A stretch of DNA of 7,840 bases from assembly GCF_002432125.1 (NCBI RefSeq), contig NZ_DJFS01000092.1:1-7840 (forward strand), read 5' to 3'. The position numbers were made by a program, and so were the translations under genes. Source of the DNA: Brevundimonas sp. UBA5866 (lineage in GTDB: Bacteria; Pseudomonadota; Alphaproteobacteria; Caulobacterales; Caulobacteraceae). Shown here in pieces: positions 1 to 5,936 of this stretch. The notes beneath the pieces were generated by a model that was given only the letters and a program-made list of their open reading frames with translations, did no database searches and was not told the DNA's origin. Numbering within the stretch: the first letter of the stretch is position 1; each line of letters starts with the position of its first letter.

Positions 1-1
1 G

Positions 2-304
2 CAGGCCACCGGCCCGCAGATCACGGCCATTTTCAACCAGGTCTATCCGCACTGGAACCTGCCGTGCGACATCCCCGGTGCGACCGAAGTACGCGTTCAG
101 GTGGATGTGACACTGTCGGCTGATGGACGCATCACGCGCGGACCGACTCTGATCAATCCGCAGAGTTCAACCGTATATCGGGCCACGGCGGACGGTGCTC
201 TTCGGGCATTGCGTCAGGCCGCGCCCTTTGACGTGCCTACCAATTTCGAAGGGGGACAGTTCCGTCCGACCTTCAACCCGGAAAGGGCTTGCGCCAACCG
301 TTGA
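2..304 (+). CDS. tolA: TolA C-terminal domain (partial, 5' end outside window)
   Basis: This is the last 100 codons of a gene that starts before the window; reading from base 2 gives an open frame to the TGA at 302-304. The protein has the fold signature of the TolA/TonB C-terminal domain: a Trp-Asn-Leu-Pro-Cys segment, then a strand (VRVQVDVTLSADGRI), a Pro-containing turn, an Ala-rich helix (ADGALRALRQA) and the closing PFDVP motif with a final strand. In TolA this domain lies in the periplasm, where it binds TolB, Pal and CpoB, while the missing N-terminal part anchors it to TolQR in the inner membrane. The identity as TolA rather than another TonB-like protein rests on tolB and pal directly downstream. 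The stop is 78 bases before tolB, which suggests one operon. Confidence 0.85.
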   Translation, partial: QATGPQITAIFNQVYPHWNLPCDIPGATEVRVQVDVTLSADGRITRGPTLINPQSSTVYRATADGALRALRQAAPFDVPTNFEGGQFRPTFNPERACANR

Positions 305-382
305 GGCAGCCATCAGGCTTGACCGCGCGTTAAAGGCGAAGGCCCATTCTCTGACTGACGAATCGATAAAGGGAGTTCCATC

Positions 383-1750
383 ATGCGACTGAAGCTCGTT
401 CTAGCCACGACGGCCGCACTGGTGATGGCCATGCCCGCCTCTGCACAGGTGCAGCAGGCTCCGACAAATGGTCCCATCGAGGTCGAGATCGATCAGGGTG
501 TGTTGCGCCCGCTGCAGATCGCCGTGGTGCCGTTCACCGGTGCCAATGGCGGCCAGATCTCGCAGGTCATCAGCGGCAATCTGAAACGCTCGGGCTTCTT
601 CGATCCGCTCAATCCGGCCAGCTTTATCGAGACGGGCCTGACGCTGGCCAATGCGCCGAACTTTCCGCAGTGGACCAGCATTGGTGCACAGGCGGTTCTG
701 TACGGCGGCGTGACCCAGCGTGCCGATGGCCGCGTGGATGTGGGCTTCCGCCTGTATGACCCGTACCGCCAGTGCCAGCTGGTCAGCTATCAGTTCACTG
801 CCACCGCCGAGCAGTGGCGCCGTATCGCGCACAAGATTTCAGATGTGGTCTATCAGCGCCTGACGGGCGAGCCGGGCTTCTTCGACAGCCGCGTGCTGTT
901 CGTCGCCGAAAGCGGCAGCCAGACCAACCGCCGCAGCCGCCTGACCATCGTGGATCAGGATGGCTACAACCCCGTCTTCCTGACGCAGGGCGACGAGGTG
1001 ATCATGTCGCCGCGCTTCTCCATGCACAATCCGGACGAAGTCACCTATGTGGCTCTGGGCAAGGATTACAGCCGTATCTACCTGTACAACCTCGCCACGG
1101 GCCGCCGCGAAAGCCTCGGCGAGTTCGAGGGGCAGGTTCTGGCCCCGCGATTCTCGAATGACGGGTCGAAGATGGCCTTCTCCATCATTCGCAATGGCAA
1201 CACCGACATCTATGTGATGAACCTGCGCACGCGCCAGCTGTCGCGTCTGACCAGCGATCCGGGCATCGACACCTCTCCGTCGTTCAGCCCTGACGGTTCG
1301 CAGATCGTCTTTACGTCCGACCGTTCGGGTTCGGCACGCCTTTACACCATGCGCGCGGACGGTTCGGGCCAGCGCCCGATCAGCCGCGGCGGCGGCATCT
1401 ATACCGCGCCGGCTTGGTCGCCGCGCGGCGATCTGATCGCCTTTACGAAACAGGCGGGCGGTCGTTTCCACACCGGCGTGATGCGTCCTGACGGTACGGG
1501 CGAGCGCAGCCTGTCCTCATCCTATTTCGAGGAAGGTCCGTCCTGGGCGCCGAACGGCCGTTATGTGATGTTCGCCCGCCAGTCTCCGGGCGGTGACACC
1601 CGTCTGTGGACGGTTGACCTGTCGGGCCGCGTCGTGGCCCAGGCCGGTTATCAGGAGCGTGGCTCCAGTCCGGCATGGTCCGGTCTGCTGGACGCTCCCC
1701 CCGCAAATCTGGGCCTCAATCAGGGTCCTGATTCCTGTGCCGCTTCCTGA
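383..1750 (+). CDS. tolB: Tol-Pal system periplasmic beta-propeller protein TolB
   Basis: TolB is the soluble periplasmic partner that binds Pal and is released by TolA during outer-membrane constriction. The 455-residue product starts with a Sec signal peptide (basic MRLK, hydrophobic core, cleavage likely after ASA at residue 21). Residues about 32-165 form the N-terminal domain, beginning with IEVEIDQGV, the segment that corresponds to the TolA-contacting N-terminus in known TolB. Residues about 168-432 are a six-bladed propeller with repeats such as FSNDGSKMAF (258-267), FSPDGSQIVF (301-310), WSPRGDLIAF (345-354) and WAPNGRYVMF (388-397). The ATG is preceded by GGGAG (371-375) at a good distance. 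Length is close to that of alphaproteobacterial TolB. It has only two cysteines, C131 and C452, the latter in a short tail after the propeller. Confidence 0.97.
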   Translation: MRLKLVLATTAALVMAMPASAQVQQAPTNGPIEVEIDQGVLRPLQIAVVPFTGANGGQISQVISGNLKRSGFFDPLNPASFIETGLTLANAPNFPQWTSIGAQAVLYGGVTQRADGRVDVGFRLYDPYRQCQLVSYQFTATAEQWRRIAHKISDVVYQRLTGEPGFFDSRVLFVAESGSQTNRRSRLTIVDQDGYNPVFLTQGDEVIMSPRFSMHNPDEVTYVALGKDYSRIYLYNLATGRRESLGEFEGQVLAPRFSNDGSKMAFSIIRNGNTDIYVMNLRTRQLSRLTSDPGIDTSPSFSPDGSQIVFTSDRSGSARLYTMRADGSGQRPISRGGGIYTAPAWSPRGDLIAFTKQAGGRFHTGVMRPDGTGERSLSSSYFEEGPSWAPNGRYVMFARQSPGGDTRLWTVDLSGRVVAQAGYQERGSSPAWSGLLDAPPANLGLNQGPDSCAAS

Positions 1751-1825
1751 GGGGCGCGGTTTGGATCAATGGCTTCACTCCTGCGTTATCGGTCATAGCC
1801 TTGCTGGAACACGAGCAGGAGCCAG

Positions 1826-1835
1826 TGTAGCTACA
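1826..1835. repeat. 10-bp perfect palindrome TGTAGCTACA
   Basis: TGTAG is followed directly by its reverse complement CTACA with no spacer; flanking bases do not extend the symmetry. It lies 60 bases before the pal start codon. The form suits a dimeric DNA-binding protein site, but I do not recognise the motif, and a single short palindrome can arise by chance. Confidence 0.3.
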
Positions 1836-1856
1836 GCCATCTTTATTGCTAAGCTT

Positions 1857-1875
1857 GGATCGCGCTTTGCGATCC
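1857..1875 (+). other. Stem-loop in the pal leader
   Basis: GGATCGC (1857-1863) pairs perfectly with GCGATCC (1869-1875) around a five-base loop, GCTTT. The stem ends nine bases before the pal Shine-Dalgarno sequence. A pyrimidine-rich CCTCTCTCT stretch follows rather than a T run, so termination is unlikely. It may be an mRNA-stabilising or translation-tuning element of the abundant lipoprotein Pal; that role is inference. Confidence 0.45.
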
Positions 1876-1895
1876 CCTCTCTCTAGGAGTCGAGC

Positions 1896-2450
1896 ATGAA
1901 CAAAGCCTCGTTGATCAAGCTGGCCACTGTCGGCGTACTCGCCGTTTCGGTTGTTGCCTGTACCCCTAAGCCCAAGGTTGATACCGCGACCCCGACCGGT
2001 CCGGTCGAACAGCCGGCGGGCCCGACCTATCCGACCGCACCGACCGGTCCGGTTGACGGCGGCAACGTCGGCGCAGCCATTCCGGGCTCCGAACAGGACT
2101 TCGTCATCAATGTCGGTGACCGCATCTATTTCGACCTCGACTCGTACGAGGTGAACGGTGAAGCCGGCATGCGTCTGTCGGCCCAGGCGGCCTGGCTGCA
2201 ACGCTATCCGCAGGTCACCGTGCGTATCGAAGGCAATGCCGACGAACGCGGCACCAGCGAATACAACCTGGCGCTGGGTGCCCGTCGTGCCGAAGCCGTC
2301 CGCAACTATCTGATCAGCCGCGGTATTCCGGCCAACCGCATCGACACCATCTCGTTCGGCAAGGAGCGCCCGATCGCAGAAGGCTCGAACGAGAGCGCAT
2401 GGGCCCAAAACCGTAACGCCCGCACCGCCATTGCATCGGGTGTGCGCTAA
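1896..2450 (+). CDS. pal: Peptidoglycan-associated outer-membrane lipoprotein Pal
   Basis: Pal anchors the outer membrane to peptidoglycan and is the cargo that the Tol machine concentrates at the division site. The 184-residue product has a lipoprotein signal with lipobox VVAC, lipidated Cys at 22; residue 23 is Thr, not the inner-membrane retention Asp. A Pro/Thr/Gly-rich linker (about 23-65) leads to an OmpA-type domain (about 72-181). In it the signature NADERGTSEYN (114-124) supplies D116, and R131 follows 15 residues later; these match the conserved Asp/Arg pair that holds diaminopimelate of the peptide stem. Start: ATG with AGGAG six bases upstream. An intrinsic terminator begins 28 bases after the stop, so pal appears to end the Tol-Pal transcript. 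Confidence 0.97.
   Translation: MNKASLIKLATVGVLAVSVVACTPKPKVDTATPTGPVEQPAGPTYPTAPTGPVDGGNVGAAIPGSEQDFVINVGDRIYFDLDSYEVNGEAGMRLSAQAAWLQRYPQVTVRIEGNADERGTSEYNLALGARRAEAVRNYLISRGIPANRIDTISFGKERPIAEGSNESAWAQNRNARTAIASGVR
1992..2053 (+). repeat. In-frame 14-base direct repeat in the Pal linker
   Basis: CCGACCGGTCCGGT occurs at 1992-2005 and exactly again at 2040-2053, an offset of 48 bases that keeps the reading frame. Each copy encodes Pro-Thr-Gly-Pro-Val at the ends of a Pro/Thr-rich spacer between the lipid anchor and the OmpA domain. This looks like a small internal duplication in a low-complexity linker, of the kind that varies in length between strains. Confidence 0.6.
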
Positions 2451-2477
2451 AGTCTGATCCCGAATGGGGAAACAATA

Positions 2478-2518
2478 GGAAGGGGCACCGGCCACAGGTC
2501 GGTGCCTCTTTCAATTTT
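2478..2518 (+). terminator. Rho-independent terminator after pal
   Basis: The arm 2478-2493 pairs with 2497-2512 around an ACA loop, giving a stem of about 16 pairs. The core GGCACCG/CGGTGCC is perfect, and three positions are G-U wobbles. The stem is followed by AATTTT (2513-2518). It lies 28 bases after the pal stop and 50 bases before the next start codon, so it should separate the tolA-tolB-pal transcript from the downstream genes, at least in part. Confidence 0.8.
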
Positions 2519-2521
2519 ACG

Positions 2522-2553
2522 GGTGAAACGGCACTGTCAGCGGGCGTTTCATT
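2522..2553. repeat. Inverted repeat upstream of the DUF3667 gene
   Basis: TGAAACG (2524-2530) and CGTTTCA (2545-2551) are perfect inverse copies separated by 14 bases; two outer G-U pairs could extend it as an RNA stem (2522-2553). It sits between the pal terminator and the ribosome-binding site at 2554-2562. It could be an operator or a leader stem-loop for the DUF3667 gene. The sequence does not decide between these, and a chance match is not excluded. Confidence 0.35.
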
Positions 2554-2562
2554 AGGGGGGGA
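2554..2562 (+). promoter_or_regulatory. Ribosome-binding site supporting the GTG start at 2568
   Basis: AGGGGGGGA ends five bases before GTG 2568. This purine run is the only good Shine-Dalgarno candidate near the start of the open frame, and no in-frame ATG lies before the conserved zinc ribbon. It therefore decides the GTG start. Confidence 0.6.
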
Positions 2563-2567
2563 TACCT

Positions 2568-3707
2568 GTGGAAGTCGATGCCGTTGGAACAGCTGTAGGC
2601 GCTATCGCCGGCGGCGTTGTGGCTCAGTCCGTAAAGCCTGGAACGGGGGAGGCGGGCGAGGGCGGTCATGTCTGTGCCGATTGCGGCTCGGCGGTGACGG
2701 GCAAATACTGCGCCGAATGCGGCCAGCCCGCCCATGTGCACCGCACCCTGATGCATCTGGGGCATGAGCTTCTGCATGGGGTCATGCATTTCGATGGCCG
2801 CATCTGGCGCACCCTGCCGTTGCTGGTCGGCAATCCGGGACGCTTGACGCGCGAGTGGAGCCAGGGGCGGCGCACCCGTTATGTCTCGCCGCTGGCCATC
2901 TTCCTCTTCACCCTGTTCATCATCTTTTTCGGCCTCAGCATGATGCCGCAACCCAAGGTGAACATCGGCAACAGTCTCGAAAACGCCGCCATGACCGAGG
3001 CGCAGGCGGATGCGATACGGGCGGAACTGGTCGAACTGGACAAGGAAATCGCCACCGTAGAAACGGCCTTCGAGAGCAGTCGGGGGTCGGAGCGTATCGC
3101 GCTGGGAACCCAGAAGGGCGCGATGGCGGGCTCGCGTGCAACCCTGCAGGCCCGCATCGATGCCTTCGATGCGGCCAAGGCGGGCGGCAAGGCCCCCGAT
3201 GCCCCGCGCACCGACGGTCTGACGCCGGGCTCATGGCAGGCGCAGGTCGCGGACCTGAACTGGGACAGCAACAACAAGGGGGCGATGGCCAAGATCGGCA
3301 AGAAGCTGAAGAACCCGGACCTGATGGTCTACAAGCTGCAGCAGACGGCCTACAAATTCGCCTTTCTCCTGGTGCCGCTGTCGATCCCCTTCATGTGGCT
3401 TCTGTTTCTGTGGCGACGGGGGTTCACCCTGTACGATCACGGGGTCTTTGTTCTCTATTCCCTGACCTTTATGGCCATGCTGACCCTTGTCGCGGTCGGG
3501 GTGGCGGGGGCTTTGCCGTCCCTGTCGTCTGCCGTGATCTGGCTGGTGGTCTTCATTATTCCGGTCCACATGTTTGCCCAATTGAAGGGGGCCTATAGCC
3601 TGTCCTTCGTCTCGGCCCTGTGGCGGACCTTCTTCCTGCTGGTGTTCTGCACCATTGTTTTGGCCCTCTTCCTGACGGCCATCGTCTATCTGGGGCTGGG
3701 ACACTAG
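2568..3707 (+). CDS. DUF3667-type zinc-ribbon integral membrane protein
   Basis: This is a 379-residue protein of unknown function. A small-residue segment (about 5-20, GTAVGAIAGG) precedes a zinc ribbon with C36, C39, C48 and C51 (CxxC-x8-CxxCGQ). Next comes the stretch HRTLMHLGHELLHG...WRTLPLLVGNPG...RTRYVSP, the conserved core I associate with DUF3667. Five hydrophobic helices follow, at about 107-126, 263-282, 291-313, 319-340 and 352-376. Positive charges (RR at 283-284) suggest a cytoplasmic N-terminus and ribbon. The loop 127-262 would then be periplasmic, with a likely coiled coil at about 141-203. GTG start is chosen from the G-rich ribosome-binding site. The gene sits just after the pal terminator and 51 bases before cpoB, so it may be cotranscribed with cpoB-tilS-ftsH. 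A role in the envelope is suggested by location only. Confidence 0.8.
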   Translation: MEVDAVGTAVGAIAGGVVAQSVKPGTGEAGEGGHVCADCGSAVTGKYCAECGQPAHVHRTLMHLGHELLHGVMHFDGRIWRTLPLLVGNPGRLTREWSQGRRTRYVSPLAIFLFTLFIIFFGLSMMPQPKVNIGNSLENAAMTEAQADAIRAELVELDKEIATVETAFESSRGSERIALGTQKGAMAGSRATLQARIDAFDAAKAGGKAPDAPRTDGLTPGSWQAQVADLNWDSNNKGAMAKIGKKLKNPDLMVYKLQQTAYKFAFLLVPLSIPFMWLLFLWRRGFTLYDHGVFVLYSLTFMAMLTLVAVGVAGALPSLSSAVIWLVVFIIPVHMFAQLKGAYSLSFVSALWRTFFLLVFCTIVLALFLTAIVYLGLGH

Positions 3708-3758
3708 AGGACGTCGAAACGCTTGCAGTCGCGGGCAATCGGTGGAACGGATAAGACC

Positions 3759-4619
3759 ATGATGAAACAGCCTTTTCGCTTGAAGATGTCGGTCGCGGCC
3801 ACGGCCATTGGCCTGTGCGTGATCGGCGGTACCTCCGCCATTGCCCAGAACCGCGGCGCCCCTGTGGCCCAGCCCGTGATTCCGGCTGTTGAATGGGACA
3901 AGCGCCGACTGGACCAGCTGGACCGCAATGTCCGCCGTCTGGAGCGCGCCCTGACCCAGCGCAATGCTGCGGGTCAGCCGGTGATCGTCGAGCCCGATCC
4001 CGAAGTGATCGCGCTTCAGGGGCAGGTCTCGTTGATGGAGCGCCGTCTGGCCGATCTGGAGGCGACCTTCCGTCGGGTGAATGCCGAGAACGAGCGCATG
4101 ACCTTCGATCTGGACGAGGCGACGCGTAACAACGCCGATCTGGTCCGCCGTGTTGATGCGCTGGAAGACCGTATCAAGACGCTTCAGGAAGAAGCCGAAC
4201 TGAACGCGCCCATCACCGCCAACTCCCCGACCGGCGATGCGGCTGGCGACCTTCAGGCCGCCATGCGCCTGAGCGGTCAGGACACCCGTCGCGGCATGCG
4301 CGCGCTGGAAACCGTGACCGTGACATGGCCCGACACGCCACAGGCCAAGGAAGCCTACAGCCGCCTTGGCGACATCCATGTCGCGGGTCGTGACAATGCC
4401 TCTGCGGTATCGGCCTATGCTCAGGCTCTTACCGGCTGGCCGCGCACCCCTTGGGCTGCCGAGACCGTGCTCAAGCTGGCCGAGGCCCTGCGTGCCACCG
4501 ACCGCCAGACCCAGGCCTGCGGTGCCCTGAACGAGTTCACGCGCCGCTATGCCGAGGCCGCAACGGCCCAGCAAAAGACCCGCGCGACCCAGCTTCGCAC
4601 CCGCGCGGAGTGCAGCTGA
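3759..4619 (+). CDS. cpoB: Cell division coordinator CpoB (YbgF), Tol-Pal associated
   Basis: CpoB is a periplasmic protein that, in E. coli, binds TolA and coordinates peptidoglycan synthesis by PBP1B with outer-membrane constriction. With the ATG at 3759 the product has 286 residues: signal peptide 1-29 (cleavage after TSAIA), coiled-coil segments at about 46-67 and 83-147 rich in Leu/Arg/Glu heptads, a polar linker, and a TPR domain (about 164-286) with helices such as AKEAYSRLGDIHVAGRDNAS and AAETVLKLAEALRATDR. The coiled coil seems longer than in E. coli CpoB. The frame is open from a TTG at 3723, but the tandem ATGs at 3759 and 3762 put the basic signal-peptide N-terminus in the usual place; the nearby GGA (3749-3751) is a weak ribosome-binding site. 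The stop overlaps the start of tilS. Confidence 0.93.
   Translation: MMKQPFRLKMSVAATAIGLCVIGGTSAIAQNRGAPVAQPVIPAVEWDKRRLDQLDRNVRRLERALTQRNAAGQPVIVEPDPEVIALQGQVSLMERRLADLEATFRRVNAENERMTFDLDEATRNNADLVRRVDALEDRIKTLQEEAELNAPITANSPTGDAAGDLQAAMRLSGQDTRRGMRALETVTVTWPDTPQAKEAYSRLGDIHVAGRDNASAVSAYAQALTGWPRTPWAAETVLKLAEALRATDRQTQACGALNEFTRRYAEAATAQQKTRATQLRTRAECS
4605..4610 (+). promoter_or_regulatory. Shine-Dalgarno-like GCGGAG at the cpoB-tilS overlap
   Basis: GCGGAG lies inside the last codons of cpoB. It abuts GTG 4610 (its last G is the first base of that codon), so it is too close to serve it. It is five bases before the in-frame CTG at 4616, a workable distance. It marks where tilS translation probably begins, by coupling to cpoB termination, but leaves the exact start codon open. 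Confidence 0.35.
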
Positions 4620-5926
4620 TCCCTGACGACCAGACCTGCGGGTTGAGAGGGCGCGTCCTCGCGCAGCTCTCGGCCCGTCTGGACGGACCGCATGACCGCC
4701 CGGTGGCGGTAGGTCTTTCGGGCGGAGGCGACAGTCTCGCCCTTCTGGCGCTGGCCTGTGAATGGGGCCGACAGGCCGGTCGCAGGATATTGGCCCTGAC
4801 GGTCGATCACCGGCTTAATCCCGACAGCGAAATCTGGACGCAGCGTGCCGGGCAGATGGCCCGAGGCTGCGGTGCGGACTGGCGCGGTCTGGTCTGGGAA
4901 GATGCCCGTGCAGGCACCGCCATTCAGGAACGTGCCCGTCTGGCCCGTCATGCCCTGTTGGCGGAGGCCGCCCGCGAGGCGGGGGCCTCGGTGATCCTGC
5001 TGGGCCATACCGCCAACGATGCGCTGGAAAATGAATGGATGCGGGCACAGGGCACAGCGATGGGCGAGCTCCGCCCCTTTTCGCCTTCGCCTGTGTGGCC
5101 GCAGGGCAGGGGAATCGCGATCCTGCGCCCTTTGTTGTCGGAGCAGCGCGAGGATCTGCGGCACTGGCTCGGCCATCAGGGGCTGTCGTGGATCGATGAT
5201 CCCGCCAATGCCGATGACCGCTATACCCGTGTCCGCGCCCGTCAGGTCGTTGCGGGCCGTGAACGCGAACCGGCCATGTCCGCCCCGATTGTATTGCCCG
5301 ATGCCGGACCGGATGCGGATCTGGGCATCTTCCATTTTCCGCGCGCCGCGATTGCCCGGTCACGCGCGCTGTCTGTGGCCTTGTTGTGCGCCTCTGGACA
5401 GAGCGTGCCGCCGCGGGGCGAACGTCTTGAGGCGCTGGTCCGCCGGATCGCTGCGGGTACAACCGATGTGGCTGTGCTGGCAGGCGCGCGGGTCGAGATG
5501 GATGGCCCTGACGTCCGTATTTTCCGTGAAGCCGGTGAACAGCGCCGCGGCGGTCTGAATGTCCTGTCTCTCAGGGTGAATGAACCTGTGGTGTGGGATG
5601 GGCGTTTCGAGATAACCGCCCGTGAAAACGGTTGGCAGGTTATGTCTGCGGACGGATTTATCGCCCGCCTGTCGGACAGGGACCGCAAGGCCCTGAAAAC
5701 CCTGCCTGCCCATGCGCGGGCCAGTATGCCTGTTTTGTACAAACCGCTGACAGATCAGTATGTTTTGGGCGATGACGGTGTGGATGTATGCGGCCTTTGC
5801 GGACGTCGCTATCGCGCCACCGCGCTGGCACTGGCCGATAGTTTACTGGACGAAACGACGCAGGAGAGCGCGCTGTTTGACCTGTGGCATGGCGAAACCG
5901 GTTCGACTGCCCTATTTTCATTTTGA
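4610..5926 (+). CDS. tilS: tRNA(Ile)-lysidine synthetase TilS
   Basis: TilS uses ATP and lysine to convert C34 of tRNA-Ile(CAU) to lysidine, so that the tRNA reads AUA and is charged with Ile. From GTG 4610 the product has 438 residues. The N-terminal PP-loop ATPase has SGGGDS (37-42) followed by LTVDHRLNPDSE and LLGHTANDALEN (H133, D137, E140). RPLLSEQREDLRHWL and IDDPANADDRYTRVRAR (D196 to R211) are the expected family motifs. The C-terminal part is divergent but colinear and contains C394-x2-C397. The equivalent of the usual HxxDD motif is HTAND, with Asn at 136. The frame stays open upstream to a TTG at 4451, deep inside cpoB, but the conserved part starts near residue 30, so a start at the cpoB stop is preferred. 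GTG 4610 overlaps cpoB by 10 bases; CTG 4616 is an alternative. Confidence 0.92.
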   Translation: MQLIPDDQTCGLRGRVLAQLSARLDGPHDRPVAVGLSGGGDSLALLALACEWGRQAGRRILALTVDHRLNPDSEIWTQRAGQMARGCGADWRGLVWEDARAGTAIQERARLARHALLAEAAREAGASVILLGHTANDALENEWMRAQGTAMGELRPFSPSPVWPQGRGIAILRPLLSEQREDLRHWLGHQGLSWIDDPANADDRYTRVRARQVVAGREREPAMSAPIVLPDAGPDADLGIFHFPRAAIARSRALSVALLCASGQSVPPRGERLEALVRRIAAGTTDVAVLAGARVEMDGPDVRIFREAGEQRRGGLNVLSLRVNEPVVWDGRFEITARENGWQVMSADGFIARLSDRDRKALKTLPAHARASMPVLYKPLTDQYVLGDDGVDVCGLCGRRYRATALALADSLLDETTQESALFDLWHGETGSTALFSF

Positions 5927-5936
5927 ATGACTGCTG

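Larger units (their letters stand above)
1751..1895 (+). other. tolB-pal intergenic leader
   Basis: This 145-base gap is the longest non-coding stretch in the window, although tolB and pal are usually cotranscribed. It contains a perfect 10-bp palindrome (1826-1835), a hairpin (1857-1875) and the pal Shine-Dalgarno AGGAG (1885-1889, six bases before the ATG). No run of T follows the hairpin, so it is not an intrinsic terminator. I looked for sigma-73-type and sigma-70-type promoter pairs and found none with acceptable spacing. A separate promoter or a long 5' leader for pal remains possible but is not shown by the sequence. Confidence 0.5.

Noticed and set aside
319..350. Possible promoter (TTGACC) in the tolA-tolB gap
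   Set aside because: The -35-like hexamer is good, but no -10 of either the Caulobacter sigma-73 or the sigma-70 type lies at suitable spacing. The 78-base gap fits cotranscription.
1801..1835. TTGCTG with GCTACA as a pal promoter
   Set aside because: The -10-like GCTACA is acceptable, but the 23-base spacer is too long for the sigma-73 class (about 10-14) and for sigma-70.
1857..1875. Intrinsic terminator between tolB and pal
   Set aside because: The stem is only seven pairs and is followed by CCCTCTCTCT rather than a T run, just before the pal ribosome-binding site.
1716..2495. 259-codon minus-strand open frame over pal and the tolB-pal gap
   Set aside because: It is antisense to pal and runs through the terminator stem; composition is typical of an antisense shadow, and no ribosome-binding site or domain was seen.
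3723..3758. TTG start for cpoB, adding 12 residues
   Set aside because: It would put a polar extension before the basic signal-peptide N-terminus. The tandem ATGs at 3759 and 3762 give a normal signal peptide.
3231..4574. 447-codon minus-strand open frame spanning the DUF3667 and cpoB genes
   Set aside because: It crosses two well-supported plus-strand genes, and its product is a repetitive Gln/His/Gly/Arg-rich shadow without recognisable domains.
4451..4609. Upstream TTG start making TilS 53 residues longer
   Set aside because: The extra segment lies entirely inside the cpoB TPR region in another frame, is Arg/Pro-rich, and precedes the conserved PP-loop domain without family resemblance.
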